Source: Flammeovirga sp. OC4 (GTDB taxonomy: Bacteria; Bacteroidota; Bacteroidia; Cytophagales; Flammeovirgaceae). From it: a stretch of DNA of 64,000 nucleotides. Below are positions 53,709-63,575 of this stretch, in pieces; within the stretch, counting starts at the first letter, position 1; the number at the start of each line of letters is the position of its first letter. The notes under the pieces were generated by a model that was given only the letters and a program-made list of their open reading frames with translations, was not told the DNA's origin and did not search any database. The stretch is from the NCBI RefSeq assembly GCF_000812565.1, contig NZ_JTAM01000048.1, positions 18,689 through 82,688 on the forward strand, written 5' to 3'. Position numbers and translations under genes: made by a program.

Positions 53709-53771
53709 TATTTTATTGTGATGATTCAAATACGCTATAACGATTTGATCATCTATTATTATAATTTATCA

Positions 53772-54998
53772 CTAACCTCTTCCAACAATTTCTGCAATTT
53801 TCACAATTACTTTGGTTGCTGCTTCCATTGTTGGTACGGGTACATATTCATAACGAGCGTGCATATTATGCCCACCAGCAAAGATATTTGGACAAGGTAA
53901 ACCCATAAATGATAATCTTGCACCGTCAGTTCCACCACGGATGGCTTTTACATCTGGCTCTATTTCTAAAGCTTTCATGGCCTCTAAAGCGATATCAACA
54001 ATATGCATATTTGGTTCTACCTTTTCTTTCATATTGTAATATTGATCTACCAAAGAAAGTTGTACTTTACCCTCACCGTACTCTCTTTGAAAATCTTTGA
54101 CCAATGCCTCCATGTGTGCTTTTCTTGCTTTGAAAAGTTCACCATCATGATCTCTAATAATGTATTGCAATTTTGATTCTTCTACAGAACCTGTCATTGT
54201 CAATAAATGGTAGAAACCTTCATATTTTTCGGTTTGTTCTGGCGTTTCATTATCAGGAAACTTTGTAGCAAACTTCGCTGCAATGTTCATTGAATTGACC
54301 ATTTTACCTTTAGCTGTACCAGGGTGAACATTTTGCCCTTTGAAAGTAACTTCAGCATAAGCGGCATTGAAGTTTTCGTATTCAAACTCACCCATAGGAC
54401 CTCCGTCCATTGTGTAAGCCCATTCTGCACCAAATTTTTCTACATCAAATAAATCTGCTCCTTTTCCTACCTCCTCATCAGGTGTGAAACAAATTCTGAT
54501 TTTTCCGTGCTTAATTTCTGGATGCTGAATAAGGTAATCCATCGCCGTAACAATCTCTGCAACGCCCGCTTTATCATCTGCTCCTAAAAGAGTAGTACCG
54601 TCTGTTGTAACAATCTGTTGGCCCTTATAAGCTTTAATCTCTGGAAATTCTTCTGTAGAAAGTACAATGTTTTTCTCCTTATTTAAAACCAAATCATTGC
54701 CATCATAATTCTCCCAAACGATAGGGTTTACATTGGCACCTGTCAAATCAGGAGTAGTATCCACATGTGCTACAAAACCAATTGTAGGTACTTCTTTTTC
54801 AATATTCGAAGGAAGAGTAGCCATTACGTAGCAATTTTCATCAATAGTTACGTCTTGCATTCCGATTTCTTTCAACTCTTCTACCAATAAGTTTGCTAAG
54901 TCAAATTGCTTTTTAGTACTAGGAATTTGTTCAATACCAGGAACAGACTCCGTGTCAATTTTTACATAACGTAAAAATCTTTCTAATAACTTTTCCAT
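53772..54998 (-). CDS. pepT: Peptidase T (tripeptide aminopeptidase)
   Basis: A 408-residue zinc M20 peptidase that removes the N-terminal residue from tripeptides in the cytosol. Metal and catalytic motifs: [35 protein letters not shown] (catalytic Glu and metal-binding Glu), [16 protein letters not shown] and the C-terminal [12 protein letters not shown]. The length matches PepT. Confidence 0.94.
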   Translation of the reverse strand: MEKLLERFLRYVKIDTESVPGIEQIPSTKKQFDLANLLVEELKEIGMQDVTIDENCYVMATLPSNIEKEVPTIGFVAHVDTTPDLTGANVNPIVWENYDGNDLVLNKEKNIVLSTEEFPEIKAYKGQQIVTTDGTTLLGADDKAGVAEIVTAMDYLIQHPEIKHGKIRICFTPDEEVGKGADLFDVEKFGAEWAYTMDGGPMGEFEYENFNAAYAEVTFKGQNVHPGTAKGKMVNSMNIAAKFATKFPDNETPEQTEKYEGFYHLLTMTGSVEESKLQYIIRDHDGELFKARKAHMEALVKDFQREYGEGKVQLSLVDQYYNMKEKVEPNMHIVDIALEAMKALEIEPDVKAIRGGTDGARLSFMGLPCPNIFAGGHNMHARYEYVPVPTMEAATKVIVKIAEIVGRG

Positions 54999-55247
54999 GA
55001 ATCTTTGATTAATAATTTATGCTTATATATCTACCTAAAAGCGTATTTCCATCTCTAAAATATAGATTTCAGAAAGGCTCTAATAAGGTATTGTTTTCAT
55101 TTATGAAGTCCGAATTTACAATACTTGATAAAACTTTGAAAAAAAATGGACTTTTCTAAAGGATAAATAAGAATTAAACTTGTTCATAATGACTTTTTTG
55201 TAACTTGCGACCTGAATTTATTCTAACAACTTAGAAATACACACACC

Positions 55248-55994
55248 ATGAAACTGCTAGAAGGCAAAAACGTTTTGATTACAGGTGCGTCTAAAGGAAT
55301 TGGACGTTCAATCGCAATTCGTTGCGCGGAGCATGGCGCAAATATAGGTTTCACTTACCTTTCAAGTGTTGAAAAAGGTGAGGCTTTGGTAGCTGAATTA
55401 GAAGCATACGGAATAAAAGCGAAAGGCTACCGTTCTGACGCTTCTGACTTTGCTGCAGCTGAACAATTAATCAAAGATTTCACAACTGATTTTGATTCTC
55501 TTGATGGTTTAATTAACAACGCCGGCATTACAAAAGACACGTTATTAATGCGTATGTCAGAGGAGCAATTTGACGATGTAATCAGAGTGAACTTAAAATC
55601 TGTTTTTAACTTAACGAAAGCAGCAACAAGAACATTCTTGAAACAACGCAGCGGCTCTATTGTAAACATGAGCTCAGTAGTAGGTGTTCACGGTAACGCA
55701 GGACAAGCTAACTATGCTGCTTCTAAAGCAGGTATTATTGGTTTTACAAAATCAGTAGCCAAAGAATTAGCGGCAAGAGGTGTTCGTTGTAATGCAGTAG
55801 CTCCAGGTTTTATTGAAACTGAAATGACTGCAACTCTAGAAGATAAAGTGAAAGAGGTATGGTTAGCTGATATTCCAATGAAAAGAGGAGGTAAACCAGA
55901 AGAAGTGGCAGATTTATGTATCTTCTTAATCTCTGACATGTCAACTTACATTACTGCTCAAACACTTGAGATTCACGGTGGTATGAAGAGCTAA
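55248..55994 (+). CDS. fabG: 3-oxoacyl-[acyl-carrier-protein] reductase
   Basis: A 248-residue SDR of the FabG type that reduces beta-ketoacyl-ACP with NADPH in fatty acid synthesis. Motifs: TGASKGIG, NNAGITKDTLLMRM, the catalytic SVVGVHGNAGQANYAASKAG, and NAVAPGFIETEMT. The length and the motif NNAGITKDTLLMRM separate it from the other SDRs in this window. It stands alone, away from acpP-fabF, and ends in a bidirectional terminator. Confidence 0.93.
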   Translation: MKLLEGKNVLITGASKGIGRSIAIRCAEHGANIGFTYLSSVEKGEALVAELEAYGIKAKGYRSDASDFAAAEQLIKDFTTDFDSLDGLINNAGITKDTLLMRMSEEQFDDVIRVNLKSVFNLTKAATRTFLKQRSGSIVNMSSVVGVHGNAGQANYAASKAGIIGFTKSVAKELAARGVRCNAVAPGFIETEMTATLEDKVKEVWLADIPMKRGGKPEEVADLCIFLISDMSTYITAQTLEIHGGMKS

Positions 55995-56018
55995 TAATTT
56001 TAGTTTTCTAAAAATATA

Positions 56019-56068
56019 AAAGGTTTGATGAATATACTTTAATACTTCATCAAACCTTTATTTTTTTA
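56019..56068. terminator. Bidirectional terminator between fabG and a convergent gene
   Basis: Perfect 14-bp arms AAAGGTTTGATGAA and TTCATCAAACCTTT with a T tract on the plus strand. Confidence 0.85.
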
Positions 56069-56641
56069 ATTTAATTTTTTCAGTGTAAAAATAGTTCCGA
56101 GCGTTAAAGCTTGATAATTAATATCTGCTGTCTGAATGATTGATTCATACTCTAACCTTAAAGCAATCAGGTTTGATAACGCCAACTCACTTCCAAAGCC
56201 CCATATAGCTCCCCTTGAAATACTGTTGTGCGAAAGCACATTGTTTTTATTGTAAGTAAGTGTATAATTATTACGATTACTCATAAATATCATACCTCCC
56301 TTTCCAAAAAACAGAAAGTTCCCCCATCCATAGCATCCTCTAATAGAAATCTCCCATCCTTTTTTTTCTACGTTTAATACATAATTGGATGACTTTTCAG
56401 TAATACTTCCAAATGATCTATGTCCTAATTCAAAACCAAAATAACTGGTTTGATATCCCAATGTGAGTTTATGGGTAAATGTAGTGCCTTTGACATTATA
56501 GTTTTGTTTAAAGAACTCAATGTTATTTTGTTCAATAAAGGCAGCACCCCCACTAATTCCTAAGTAAATTTGACAGTTTGAATATTGGGTTGAAAGTAGG
56601 GTAATGAAAGTTATGAGAAGATAGTTTTTTAATGATTTCAT
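56066..56641 (-). CDS. Outer-membrane beta-barrel protein, unknown function
   Basis: A 191-residue exported protein from the ATG at 56641 (MKSLKNYLLITFITLLSTQ; a further ATG lies 5 codons upstream). The mature part, beginning QIYLGISGGAAFIEQNN, has alternating strands such as TLGYQTSYFGFELGHRSFG and ends ALTLGTIFTLKKL, like the OmpA/OMP_b-brl type of small barrels. No partner is seen. Confidence 0.6.
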   Translation of the reverse strand: MKSLKNYLLITFITLLSTQYSNCQIYLGISGGAAFIEQNNIEFFKQNYNVKGTTFTHKLTLGYQTSYFGFELGHRSFGSITEKSSNYVLNVEKKGWEISIRGCYGWGNFLFFGKGGMIFMSNRNNYTLTYNKNNVLSHNSISRGAIWGFGSELALSNLIALRLEYESIIQTADINYQALTLGTIFTLKKLN

Positions 56642-56735
56642 AAAATAAGTTAACATTATATTAACTTATTAGCAACAATTAACTTATATTCGCAACATTA
56701 CTCCAGTAATAATGAAATTTGACAGTAGAATAATC

Positions 56736-56775
56736 ACAAAAAAATAAACCCTAGGTTGAAGGGTTCAACCTAGGG
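56736..56775 (-). terminator. Terminator after the beta-helix lipoprotein gene
   Basis: Perfect 12-bp arms CCCTAGGTTGAA and TTCAACCTAGGG with a GGG loop, and a T run on the minus strand. A second small hairpin (TTAGCTTA/TAAGCTAA, 56811-56830) lies between it and the stop codon. Confidence 0.85.
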
Positions 56776-56853
56776 CACTCACGGATTTGGTATTTTGCGA
56801 GTTTATAGTATTAGCTTAGGGATAAGCTAATGCTATTTATATATTTTTTGTGA

Positions 56854-58044
56854 TTATTCACAGTCTTCACAGTCGTCAACGTAAACTACTACTGATTCAG
56901 CAGCAACGTCTTCTACAGTATATTTAGAAACTACTACCGCATCGTCTAATACGTTTTGGATAGTAACGTCATTGTGAATATCAAAACCTTTTTTAGCATT
57001 CATTACTTTAAGGTTTTCGAAAGTACCTTTAGCACCTTCTCTTACTCTGAAAGCAGTAGTTTCATCAGCAACACCCATTACAGTTACGTTTTTAACAGTA
57101 GCGTTAGAGTAAGGCTCTGCAGAGTTGTTTTTAGAGTTGTTGTCAATTTCGAAAGCTTTGTCAAACTCTCTTGAGTTATCGTGCTCAACTTTAAGGTTAG
57201 TTAAGTTACCTACGAAACCGTGAGCCCAGTCAAATGAATCATCTTCGTTACCAGTTGAAACTAAGTTAGTACCGTTTACAGTACCACCGAACCACTCAAG
57301 ACCGTCGTCAGTACCTTTCCAAGCTTGTAAGTTAGATAATACAGTACCTGAACCAACACCTGAGAAAGTGAAACCGTTGTGCTCAGACTCGTCATTGTAT
57401 TTGAAACCAGTGTACTCAACACGTACGAAAGATAAAGTACCTGAATTATCAGAAGCGTTTGTACCACCGTATTTAACACCTGAATCTACCTCTGGAGAAG
57501 CTTCACCGTTAGCATCACCGTTGTTGATTGGAGCTGCACCGTTTACAAGAACACCACCCCAAGCACCTGGTGCTTTTAATTCTGAAGTAAATACAATCAT
57601 ATCATCAGCAGTACCTACAGCGTTGATCATCGCACCTTTAAGTACCATTAAGTAAGCACCTGATGGTTGATCTCCTTCGTTCTTAGCGAAGATATGAGTA
57701 CCAGCAGCGATTTCTAAAGTTTTACCAGCAGGAACTTTGATAGCACCTGAGATAGAAACGTTACCAGACCATGATAATTGAGCGTCAGTAAGAAGACCTT
57801 CAGTTAACACTAAGTCATAAGTAGATGGAGCTGCCATGCTAGTGTAATCTAAACCTACAGCAAAAGACAAATCATCTTCAACAGCACCAGTACCAGTACC
57901 ATCAGCAACGATTTTTGCAGCTGCATAAGCTTGGTCTTGTAATCTTACATCTGGATCTGGAGTTGGGTTTGTGTTATCATCTGAACATGATGTCATTGCT
58001 GCTAAAGCTGCAGCCACAATCGCAAGTCTGAATTGCTTTTTCAT
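56854..58044 (-). CDS. Beta-helix-like lipoprotein partner of the TonB receptor
   Basis: A 396-residue lipoprotein (lipobox MTSC, Cys20) with low-complexity PTPDPD linker, then repeated strand motifs (GAWGGVLVNGAAPIN, SGTLSFVRVEYTGF, GTFENLKVMNA) that suggest a right-handed parallel beta-helix. It ends in an acidic Cys-containing tail (DDCEDCE). It follows the TonB receptor gene by 89 bp on the same strand. This receptor plus beta-helix lipoprotein pairing is common in Bacteroidota and plays the role that SusD plays in other pairs; its ligand is unknown. Confidence 0.65.
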   Translation of the reverse strand: MKKQFRLAIVAAALAAMTSCSDDNTNPTPDPDVRLQDQAYAAAKIVADGTGTGAVEDDLSFAVGLDYTSMAAPSTYDLVLTEGLLTDAQLSWSGNVSISGAIKVPAGKTLEIAAGTHIFAKNEGDQPSGAYLMVLKGAMINAVGTADDMIVFTSELKAPGAWGGVLVNGAAPINNGDANGEASPEVDSGVKYGGTNASDNSGTLSFVRVEYTGFKYNDESEHNGFTFSGVGSGTVLSNLQAWKGTDDGLEWFGGTVNGTNLVSTGNEDDSFDWAHGFVGNLTNLKVEHDNSREFDKAFEIDNNSKNNSAEPYSNATVKNVTVMGVADETTAFRVREGAKGTFENLKVMNAKKGFDIHNDVTIQNVLDDAVVVSKYTVEDVAAESVVVYVDDCEDCE

Positions 58045-58090
58045 AATAAAAATTGTAAATTTACTTCAGTATTAAAAAAAAATTATCTTT

Positions 58091-58124
58091 AGAGGGAGGA
58101 ATCTTTTCCATCCCTCTTTTTTTA
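58091..58124 (-). terminator. Hairpin between the TonB receptor and beta-helix gene
   Basis: Arms AGAGGGA (58091-58097) and TCCCTCT (58111-58117); T tracts flank it on both strands. It could partly terminate transcription from the receptor gene. Confidence 0.5.
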
Positions 58125-58133
58125 TTTGTTTGA

Positions 58134-60926
58134 TTAGAAGCTATATGTGAAGCTTAATTTAGCCTCGATACCCTTCTTGTAAGTCTGAACCACACCTGTT
58201 GTCCCATTCACAAATTCTTGCTCTAATGTGATGTCTGGGTTCAATAAGTTCTTCATTGTTAAGTCGAGCCCCATCTTATCGTTGATCTTATTTTTCATAA
58301 CAAAGTTTAATGTTCCATAAGATCTTTCGTAGATATCACCTGCTCCTTGAGCACCTGCTGCTGCTAATCTATCACCGAAGTTACTGTAAGTCAAAGTAAA
58401 GATTGACAATACATTTTCTGAGAATAAGTTAGCTTCATGAGAGGCATCAACATTGATCATATAAGGAGATGCACCAAACATTTCACGTTTTTCATTTGTG
58501 AATAAACCGTCAGCTTCTGATAAGTCTGTCTGAGAAGTTAATAATGTAAGGTTAGCACCTACTGTTGATCTTGTCAACCAATCGTTACCTGATTTGAAGA
58601 CATTTGAAAGTCTTTTATTTAATTCAACCTCAATACCTGCTACGTAAGACTCACCTGCGTTTACATATTCAAATTCTGTAATTGCTGATGCTTTAGTTAC
58701 AAGCTCAATTGAATTTTTGATATTCTTTGCAAAAACACCTACTGAGAATAATTCACCATTATTAGGGAAGATTTCATATTTCAAGTCGATGTTTACTACA
58801 TCTGAGTTTTTCAAGTCTGGGTTACCTACAATCTTTTGTCCATTGGCATAAGTGAAACGGAATGGAATCAACTCTGACATCATCGGACGAATGATTGTTT
58901 GTGATGCTGCGAAACGTACATTTGATTTTTCATTAACAGTATACTTAAGCGCTAATGAAGGTAAGAAGTTTTCAGTTTCTTTTGTATTTACAATATCCGG
59001 AGCATTAGGGTTTGTTGTATTCTCTTCTTTGTATACCACTTCTTGGTAACCTAATTCAAATCTTGCTCCAGCATTCATTTTCAACTTATTAGGTATAATT
59101 TCTAAACCATAATCGAAGTAGAAAGCGTTTACATTTTGTGCTGCTGTAAATCTTGTATCATACCTAACGATAGGCTTATACTCTACTGATCCGTCTGCAA
59201 TTGCTTGATCTAATCCTGTTTGAGGATCACTCACATCTAATCTTGGAGCTCTTCCTACAACACTGATTGTTGACATCCACCATTCAAACTCTCTCGACTT
59301 GAAAAATGAATTATAACCAAATGATACATTGTGACGGTAAGTATCTTTGTCATCATTGTACTCTCCAAATCCATAATTTGATCCTATTCTGAATGAGTAA
59401 GTATCTTCTGACATGTCTGACCAGAATCTATGTGAATCATCAGGAGCGTTTGCGAATAGTCTACCTGTTGAAACGTCATCTGCTGTATTTTTTGAAGTAA
59501 TGCTACCACCGTCTGCATCTTGTAAATCTCTGTAAGTAATCTGACGTCTGTCAGGCTCTTGAGCAGTTGCAAGTGAATATCCAGCACCCCAAGTTAATTT
59601 CAAACGATCATTCTCACCGAATTTATGATCACCTACTAATTGGTGAATGTTTACAGTAGATTGTTCGTAAGTGTTACGCATTCTAAATGCAGGCTCTGTT
59701 CTTCCTAGTTCTTCGTGCTTACCAAATAACTCTAAGTTTGAGTTAGATGATTCGTTGATATAGAAGTTGTTGAAAGTAACTGAGTTTTTATCGTTCACTT
59801 TAAAGAACACATTAGCCATTGCTGTTGTGTTAGTACTGTAAATGTACTCTTTAGAGTCGTATGCGTTGATTGTAGTACCTTCTGCTCTGTATGTATTTAA
59901 TACACCTTCACGAATTTCATATTTGTTGCTGAATGAACCTGCTGCAACAAAACCAACTGCCATACCATTATCAAAGTCATATAACTTACCACCTGATGCT
60001 TTCAATCCCATATTAGGAAGTGCATTTACTGTAGAAGGTGTGAATGAGTTGTTATATGAATCTGGAGTTTGTCTGTCAGCCATCTCTGATGGTAATGCTC
60101 TACCATTTCCTGAGAAGCCAAAGAATTCTGAATCGCCATCTTGAAATGTTTTGAATTGTTGTCCTGTAGCTAAAGAGTTGTAAGCACCTGACAAACCAAT
60201 ATTAAAGAATCCTTCATCTGGATAATCTTTTGTAATGATATCAACTGTTGCACCAGCGAAGTCTCCATAAAGAGCAGGACTGAATGTCTTGTTAATATCA
60301 ATGTTTCTTACGATATCTGATGAGAATAAACCTAAATCAATTACTTTTTTACCTGGATCAGTAGAAGGAACTACTAAACCGTTTACAGTAGCGTTGTTGT
60401 ATCTATCACCTAAACCTCTTACGAAAAGACCTTTAGATTCTACTTTTGTAATACCTGTTACATTCGTTACTGCTGACTCAACATCTGAAATACCTTTCAC
60501 TGACATTTCTTCTGCACCAATTGCTTGAATCATCACATCTGCATTTTGTCTTTCAACCATTAATGCTCCTGCTGATTCTGTGTTCGCTTTACCAACAATC
60601 TCTACAGCTTCTAGCTCTTGTGCATCAGAAGCTAACGCAAAGTTGATAACAGTTTCTTGTCCTGCAACAACTGTAATTTGTTGCGTTGTTTTTTTGTAGC
60701 CAATGAAAGAAGAAATAAGGTTGTATGTACCAGGATCTGCATTGAATTGGAAATTACCAAAAATATCCGTTGATGCTCCTGTCGTTGTTCCTTCTAAAGA
60801 AACACTTGCACCAATTACATCTTCGCCAGTGTCGGCGTCTTTCACGTTTCCTTTGACAATACCCTTCTGAGCAAAGGCCGAGATTGAAAGTAAGATAAGT
60901 GCGAATGAAATGAAATAATGTTTCAT
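58134..60926 (-). CDS. TonB-dependent outer-membrane receptor with carboxypeptidase-regulatory N-terminal domain
   Basis: A 930-residue protein from ATG 60926 (MKHYFISFALILLSISAFAQ), with signal peptide. Residues about 20-100 form a CarboxypepD_reg-like domain (KGIVKGNVKDADTGEDVIGASV). The plug domain (about 120-230) has GISDVESAVTNVTGI and the RGLGDRYNNATVNG loop. The 22-strand barrel follows, ending in LSFTYSF. It imports an unknown ligand through the outer membrane with TonB-ExbBD energy. An earlier in-frame ATG at 60980 is not supported by the signal peptide. Confidence 0.9.
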   Translation of the reverse strand: MKHYFISFALILLSISAFAQKGIVKGNVKDADTGEDVIGASVSLEGTTTGASTDIFGNFQFNADPGTYNLISSFIGYKKTTQQITVVAGQETVINFALASDAQELEAVEIVGKANTESAGALMVERQNADVMIQAIGAEEMSVKGISDVESAVTNVTGITKVESKGLFVRGLGDRYNNATVNGLVVPSTDPGKKVIDLGLFSSDIVRNIDINKTFSPALYGDFAGATVDIITKDYPDEGFFNIGLSGAYNSLATGQQFKTFQDGDSEFFGFSGNGRALPSEMADRQTPDSYNNSFTPSTVNALPNMGLKASGGKLYDFDNGMAVGFVAAGSFSNKYEIREGVLNTYRAEGTTINAYDSKEYIYSTNTTAMANVFFKVNDKNSVTFNNFYINESSNSNLELFGKHEELGRTEPAFRMRNTYEQSTVNIHQLVGDHKFGENDRLKLTWGAGYSLATAQEPDRRQITYRDLQDADGGSITSKNTADDVSTGRLFANAPDDSHRFWSDMSEDTYSFRIGSNYGFGEYNDDKDTYRHNVSFGYNSFFKSREFEWWMSTISVVGRAPRLDVSDPQTGLDQAIADGSVEYKPIVRYDTRFTAAQNVNAFYFDYGLEIIPNKLKMNAGARFELGYQEVVYKEENTTNPNAPDIVNTKETENFLPSLALKYTVNEKSNVRFAASQTIIRPMMSELIPFRFTYANGQKIVGNPDLKNSDVVNIDLKYEIFPNNGELFSVGVFAKNIKNSIELVTKASAITEFEYVNAGESYVAGIEVELNKRLSNVFKSGNDWLTRSTVGANLTLLTSQTDLSEADGLFTNEKREMFGASPYMINVDASHEANLFSENVLSIFTLTYSNFGDRLAAAGAQGAGDIYERSYGTLNFVMKNKINDKMGLDLTMKNLLNPDITLEQEFVNGTTGVVQTYKKGIEAKLSFTYSF

Positions 60927-60977
60927 CGTTGAGATTAAATTCTTAAATACTAAAACCGTGTTAACCAAATCACGTTG

Positions 60978-60985
60978 CAAAAGTA
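60978..60985 (-). promoter_or_regulatory. -7 box of the TonB receptor gene
   Basis: TACTTTTG on the minus strand matches TAnnTTTG, 51 bp upstream of the ATG at 60926. This favours the shorter protein start. Confidence 0.55.
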
Positions 60986-61167
60986 TGCGGGCAATGTGTT
61001 GTAGTATTTTAGAAATCTTAAACTTGATGTTAAATAAATCCTATTATATATGAACCCAATGTTACATATTCTGTCAAGAAAAGTTATAAACAAAACTTAC
61101 GCTTCTTTAAAAAAATTATTTTTCTTTGTTTCAAGGTAGATAAATGAACTTTTAAAGAAATCAACTA

Positions 61168-61938
61168 ATGTTAAGAGATTATAAACTTAATTTAATTCTA
61201 GTTTTTATAGGATTTGTCCTTTTTTCTTGTGAAAACAAAAAAAGTGACCAATTCCAGGAGCAAGAATTCAAAAAAGAGAAAAAAGTAAAGCGAAAAATGC
61301 CCAAACTTGATGATGATAATGCCATGGAAGAGCTCGCATGGTATGGGCCTGAGAACCCTGAAACCATTGTTCAGGTGGAAACGAAGTATGGCAACATTAA
61401 ACTAAAACTATATAAAGAAACATCTAAACATCGTGCTAGCTTTATAATGCTCGCTAAAAGAGGCTATTTTACAGATGCTCAATTTTACAGAGTTGTGAAA
61501 AATTTTATTGCCCAAGGAGGCGACTCCGACGATCCTGACTTTAGAAAGAAAAAGCGTTCTTTTGGAAAGTATCATGTACCTAATGAAATTGACCCACGTC
61601 GTTTCTATCATAAAAGAGGTGCCTTGTCTGCGGCAAGAGCCTATAAAGACAACCCAACACGACAGTCTACTCCTTTTGACTTCTTTATTGTTCAAGGTCG
61701 ACCTGTTACTGAAGGGGATCTTGCACAATCTGAACAAGACAATGGATTAAAATATACAAAGGAACAAAAAGAGGAATACCGTAAAAATGGTGGCGATCCG
61801 CATTTAGATGGTCAACATACCGTATTTGGTGAAGTGATTGAGGGTATGGATATCGTAGATAAAATATGTGACGTCGAAACAGATGAAGGTGAATGGCCAC
61901 TGGAGGCTATTTACATGAAGATAAAAGTGATTGAGTAG
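61168..61938 (+). CDS. Cyclophilin-type peptidyl-prolyl cis-trans isomerase lipoprotein
   Basis: A 256-residue lipoprotein (lipobox LFSC, Cys21) with a basic linker, then a cyclophilin domain (residues about 65-255). It keeps FYRVVKNFIAQGGD with the catalytic Arg and Gln, and HTVFGEVIEGMDIVDKI near the C-terminus. It would speed proline isomerisation of exported proteins on the periplasmic side. It is followed by a terminator. Confidence 0.9.
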   Translation: MLRDYKLNLILVFIGFVLFSCENKKSDQFQEQEFKKEKKVKRKMPKLDDDNAMEELAWYGPENPETIVQVETKYGNIKLKLYKETSKHRASFIMLAKRGYFTDAQFYRVVKNFIAQGGDSDDPDFRKKKRSFGKYHVPNEIDPRRFYHKRGALSAARAYKDNPTRQSTPFDFFIVQGRPVTEGDLAQSEQDNGLKYTKEQKEEYRKNGGDPHLDGQHTVFGEVIEGMDIVDKICDVETDEGEWPLEAIYMKIKVIE

Positions 61939-61960
61939 TTCAAAATAATCTCCCAATAAA

Positions 61961-61994
61961 AAAATGAGTGTATACCTTATATATACACTCATTT
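61961..61994. terminator. Terminator between the cyclophilin gene and the convergent operon
   Basis: AATGAGTGTATA and TATACACTCATT arms with A and T tracts on both sides, usable in both directions. Confidence 0.75.
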
Positions 61995-62023
61995 CTATTT
62001 ACATCACAATATAAGTACTAGAA

Positions 62024-62956
62024 CTAATAACTCGATTTACTATCCATCGAAAAATATTCATAATCCTGAATTGGAAGTTCTTCAAAACTATTTAATCTAT
62101 CTTCTAATTTTAGGTAAGTCTTAAATGCTTTATTCTTATTTTCATTTGACTCCACGTAGGTAAAACAGATATCATTCTCTAGATAAATAGGTCCGATTAC
62201 TTTTCCTTTCTTCGCATAATATTTATACAGATTGTCTTTGTACTCTAGATCCCTATTATATATTTCAAGGGACACACTTGATTCACTCCAATCGTCTTTA
62301 TAAATAATCAAATCATTCATTGGTGAAAAAGCGATACCTTCAACATCAACTTGTTCTAAATCATAAAGAGTTTCTCCATTGCTTTTGACAATGTGTATTG
62401 CATTTCGTGTAGTATAACCATAACCGTAGGTTACCCAAAAAGCAAAATCACTTTCGGAAGAAACACTGATATCTTTTATTTCAGGTTCATAATACCCCTG
62501 CAAGTTCTCAAATGCTGGAACTTCAAGCGTAGTGTTTCCATAAAGCTTCACATTTTGTCCATTAAGAATGTATAAAGTCTTCCCTCCTTCGATCCAATCA
62601 AATGTTTGTACATTGCTGTACTCCTCCAAAACTGCGAGTAAACTTCCGTTTTGATCAATAATTTCAATCAAATCATCATCATTCAAATAGGCAAACTTGG
62701 TATTATCTTGATTGACTTTAAGATCTCTCTTCTTTGTAGATGTTTCGTTAGTGATCAGATGTGGAGGCTGATTGATTATATCATAAAAATAAATACTATG
62801 ATCAATTGCCACTGCAACATTCTTTGCTTTGAATTTTGCATCCTCCAAATTCTGAAGATGTTGATCGAGTTCTTCTTGTGTCAAAAGAACATTTTCTGTC
62901 ACCAAACAACTATTAAGCAAGAATGCGACAAGGATAATAATACTTTTTCTCAACAT
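62024..62956 (-). CDS. Lipoprotein with TolB/WD40-like repeats
   Basis: A 310-residue lipoprotein (lipobox LNSC, Cys17). The mature part contains repeated strand blocks such as TKFAYLNDDDLIEIIDQNGSL and DWIEGGKTLYILNGQNVKLY that resemble blades of a TolB-like propeller. Function unknown. It starts 5 bp after the stop of the barrel gene 62962-63567, in a minus-strand operon that enters the window from the right. Confidence 0.6.
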   Translation of the reverse strand: MLRKSIIILVAFLLNSCLVTENVLLTQEELDQHLQNLEDAKFKAKNVAVAIDHSIYFYDIINQPPHLITNETSTKKRDLKVNQDNTKFAYLNDDDLIEIIDQNGSLLAVLEEYSNVQTFDWIEGGKTLYILNGQNVKLYGNTTLEVPAFENLQGYYEPEIKDISVSSESDFAFWVTYGYGYTTRNAIHIVKSNGETLYDLEQVDVEGIAFSPMNDLIIYKDDWSESSVSLEIYNRDLEYKDNLYKYYAKKGKVIGPIYLENDICFTYVESNENKNKAFKTYLKLEDRLNSFEELPIQDYEYFSMDSKSSY

Positions 62957-62961
62957 AACTT

Positions 62962-63567
62962 TTAAAATAAATACTCTAGGCCAACACCTGTTTGAAAGGA
63001 AGTGAATGTGTAATCGAAAGAAAGGTCATCTGTTGATATCACGTATACTAAACGGTTGTTTATACTCAGTGAAAGATGATCGCTCAATAAGAAATTAAAA
63101 TTAATTTTTGGACCTATTCCCAACCAAAATACAGTCATTTCTGATGTTTCGAATAGCCCCGTAGCATCTAGCTCATAAGCGAAGTCTGTCATGGTCACAT
63201 TCATAAAAGCTCCTGCATCAATTGTAAAATACTTATTGAATGGAATAATTCGATAAGCTCCACTCGCTCCTAATGCAATAAATCTAAGGTCTGAATAAAT
63301 AACAGAACCGTATGTTTCCTGCGTTTCTAAAAAATAAAACACATCTTCCTTTGGAGTAAAATTGGTGTAGTTCAGGTATATATCTGAAATAAAATAGGTA
63401 CCTGCAGACCTGTACCCTACCTCATAATTAAAAGTGGAATTATAGATATGTTTCAAGTCTCCCAAAGGTAGCTCAAAACTTGTAGCCACATAAACGCTAT
63501 TATCTTCTTGTGCGAAAGAGAGTGTTGCCATCATTAGAAGACAGCACGTAATTATTTGCTTTAACAT
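62962..63567 (-). CDS. Outer-membrane beta-barrel protein, unknown function
   Basis: A 201-residue exported protein (signal peptide ending LSFAQ). It has the features of an 8-stranded barrel: alternating aromatic strands and the final GVGLEYLF. No ligand or enzyme motif is seen. It lies between a lipoprotein and the partial gene at the right window edge, with gaps of 5 and 8 bp, so the three form an operon. Confidence 0.6.
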   Translation of the reverse strand: MLKQIITCCLLMMATLSFAQEDNSVYVATSFELPLGDLKHIYNSTFNYEVGYRSAGTYFISDIYLNYTNFTPKEDVFYFLETQETYGSVIYSDLRFIALGASGAYRIIPFNKYFTIDAGAFMNVTMTDFAYELDATGLFETSEMTVFWLGIGPKINFNFLLSDHLSLSINNRLVYVISTDDLSFDYTFTSFQTGVGLEYLF

Positions 63568-63575
63568 TAGAACGA

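Noticed and set aside
57276..57655. ORFs on both strands inside the beta-helix lipoprotein gene
   Set aside because: They are shadows caused by the repetitive strand motifs of the real gene on the minus strand.
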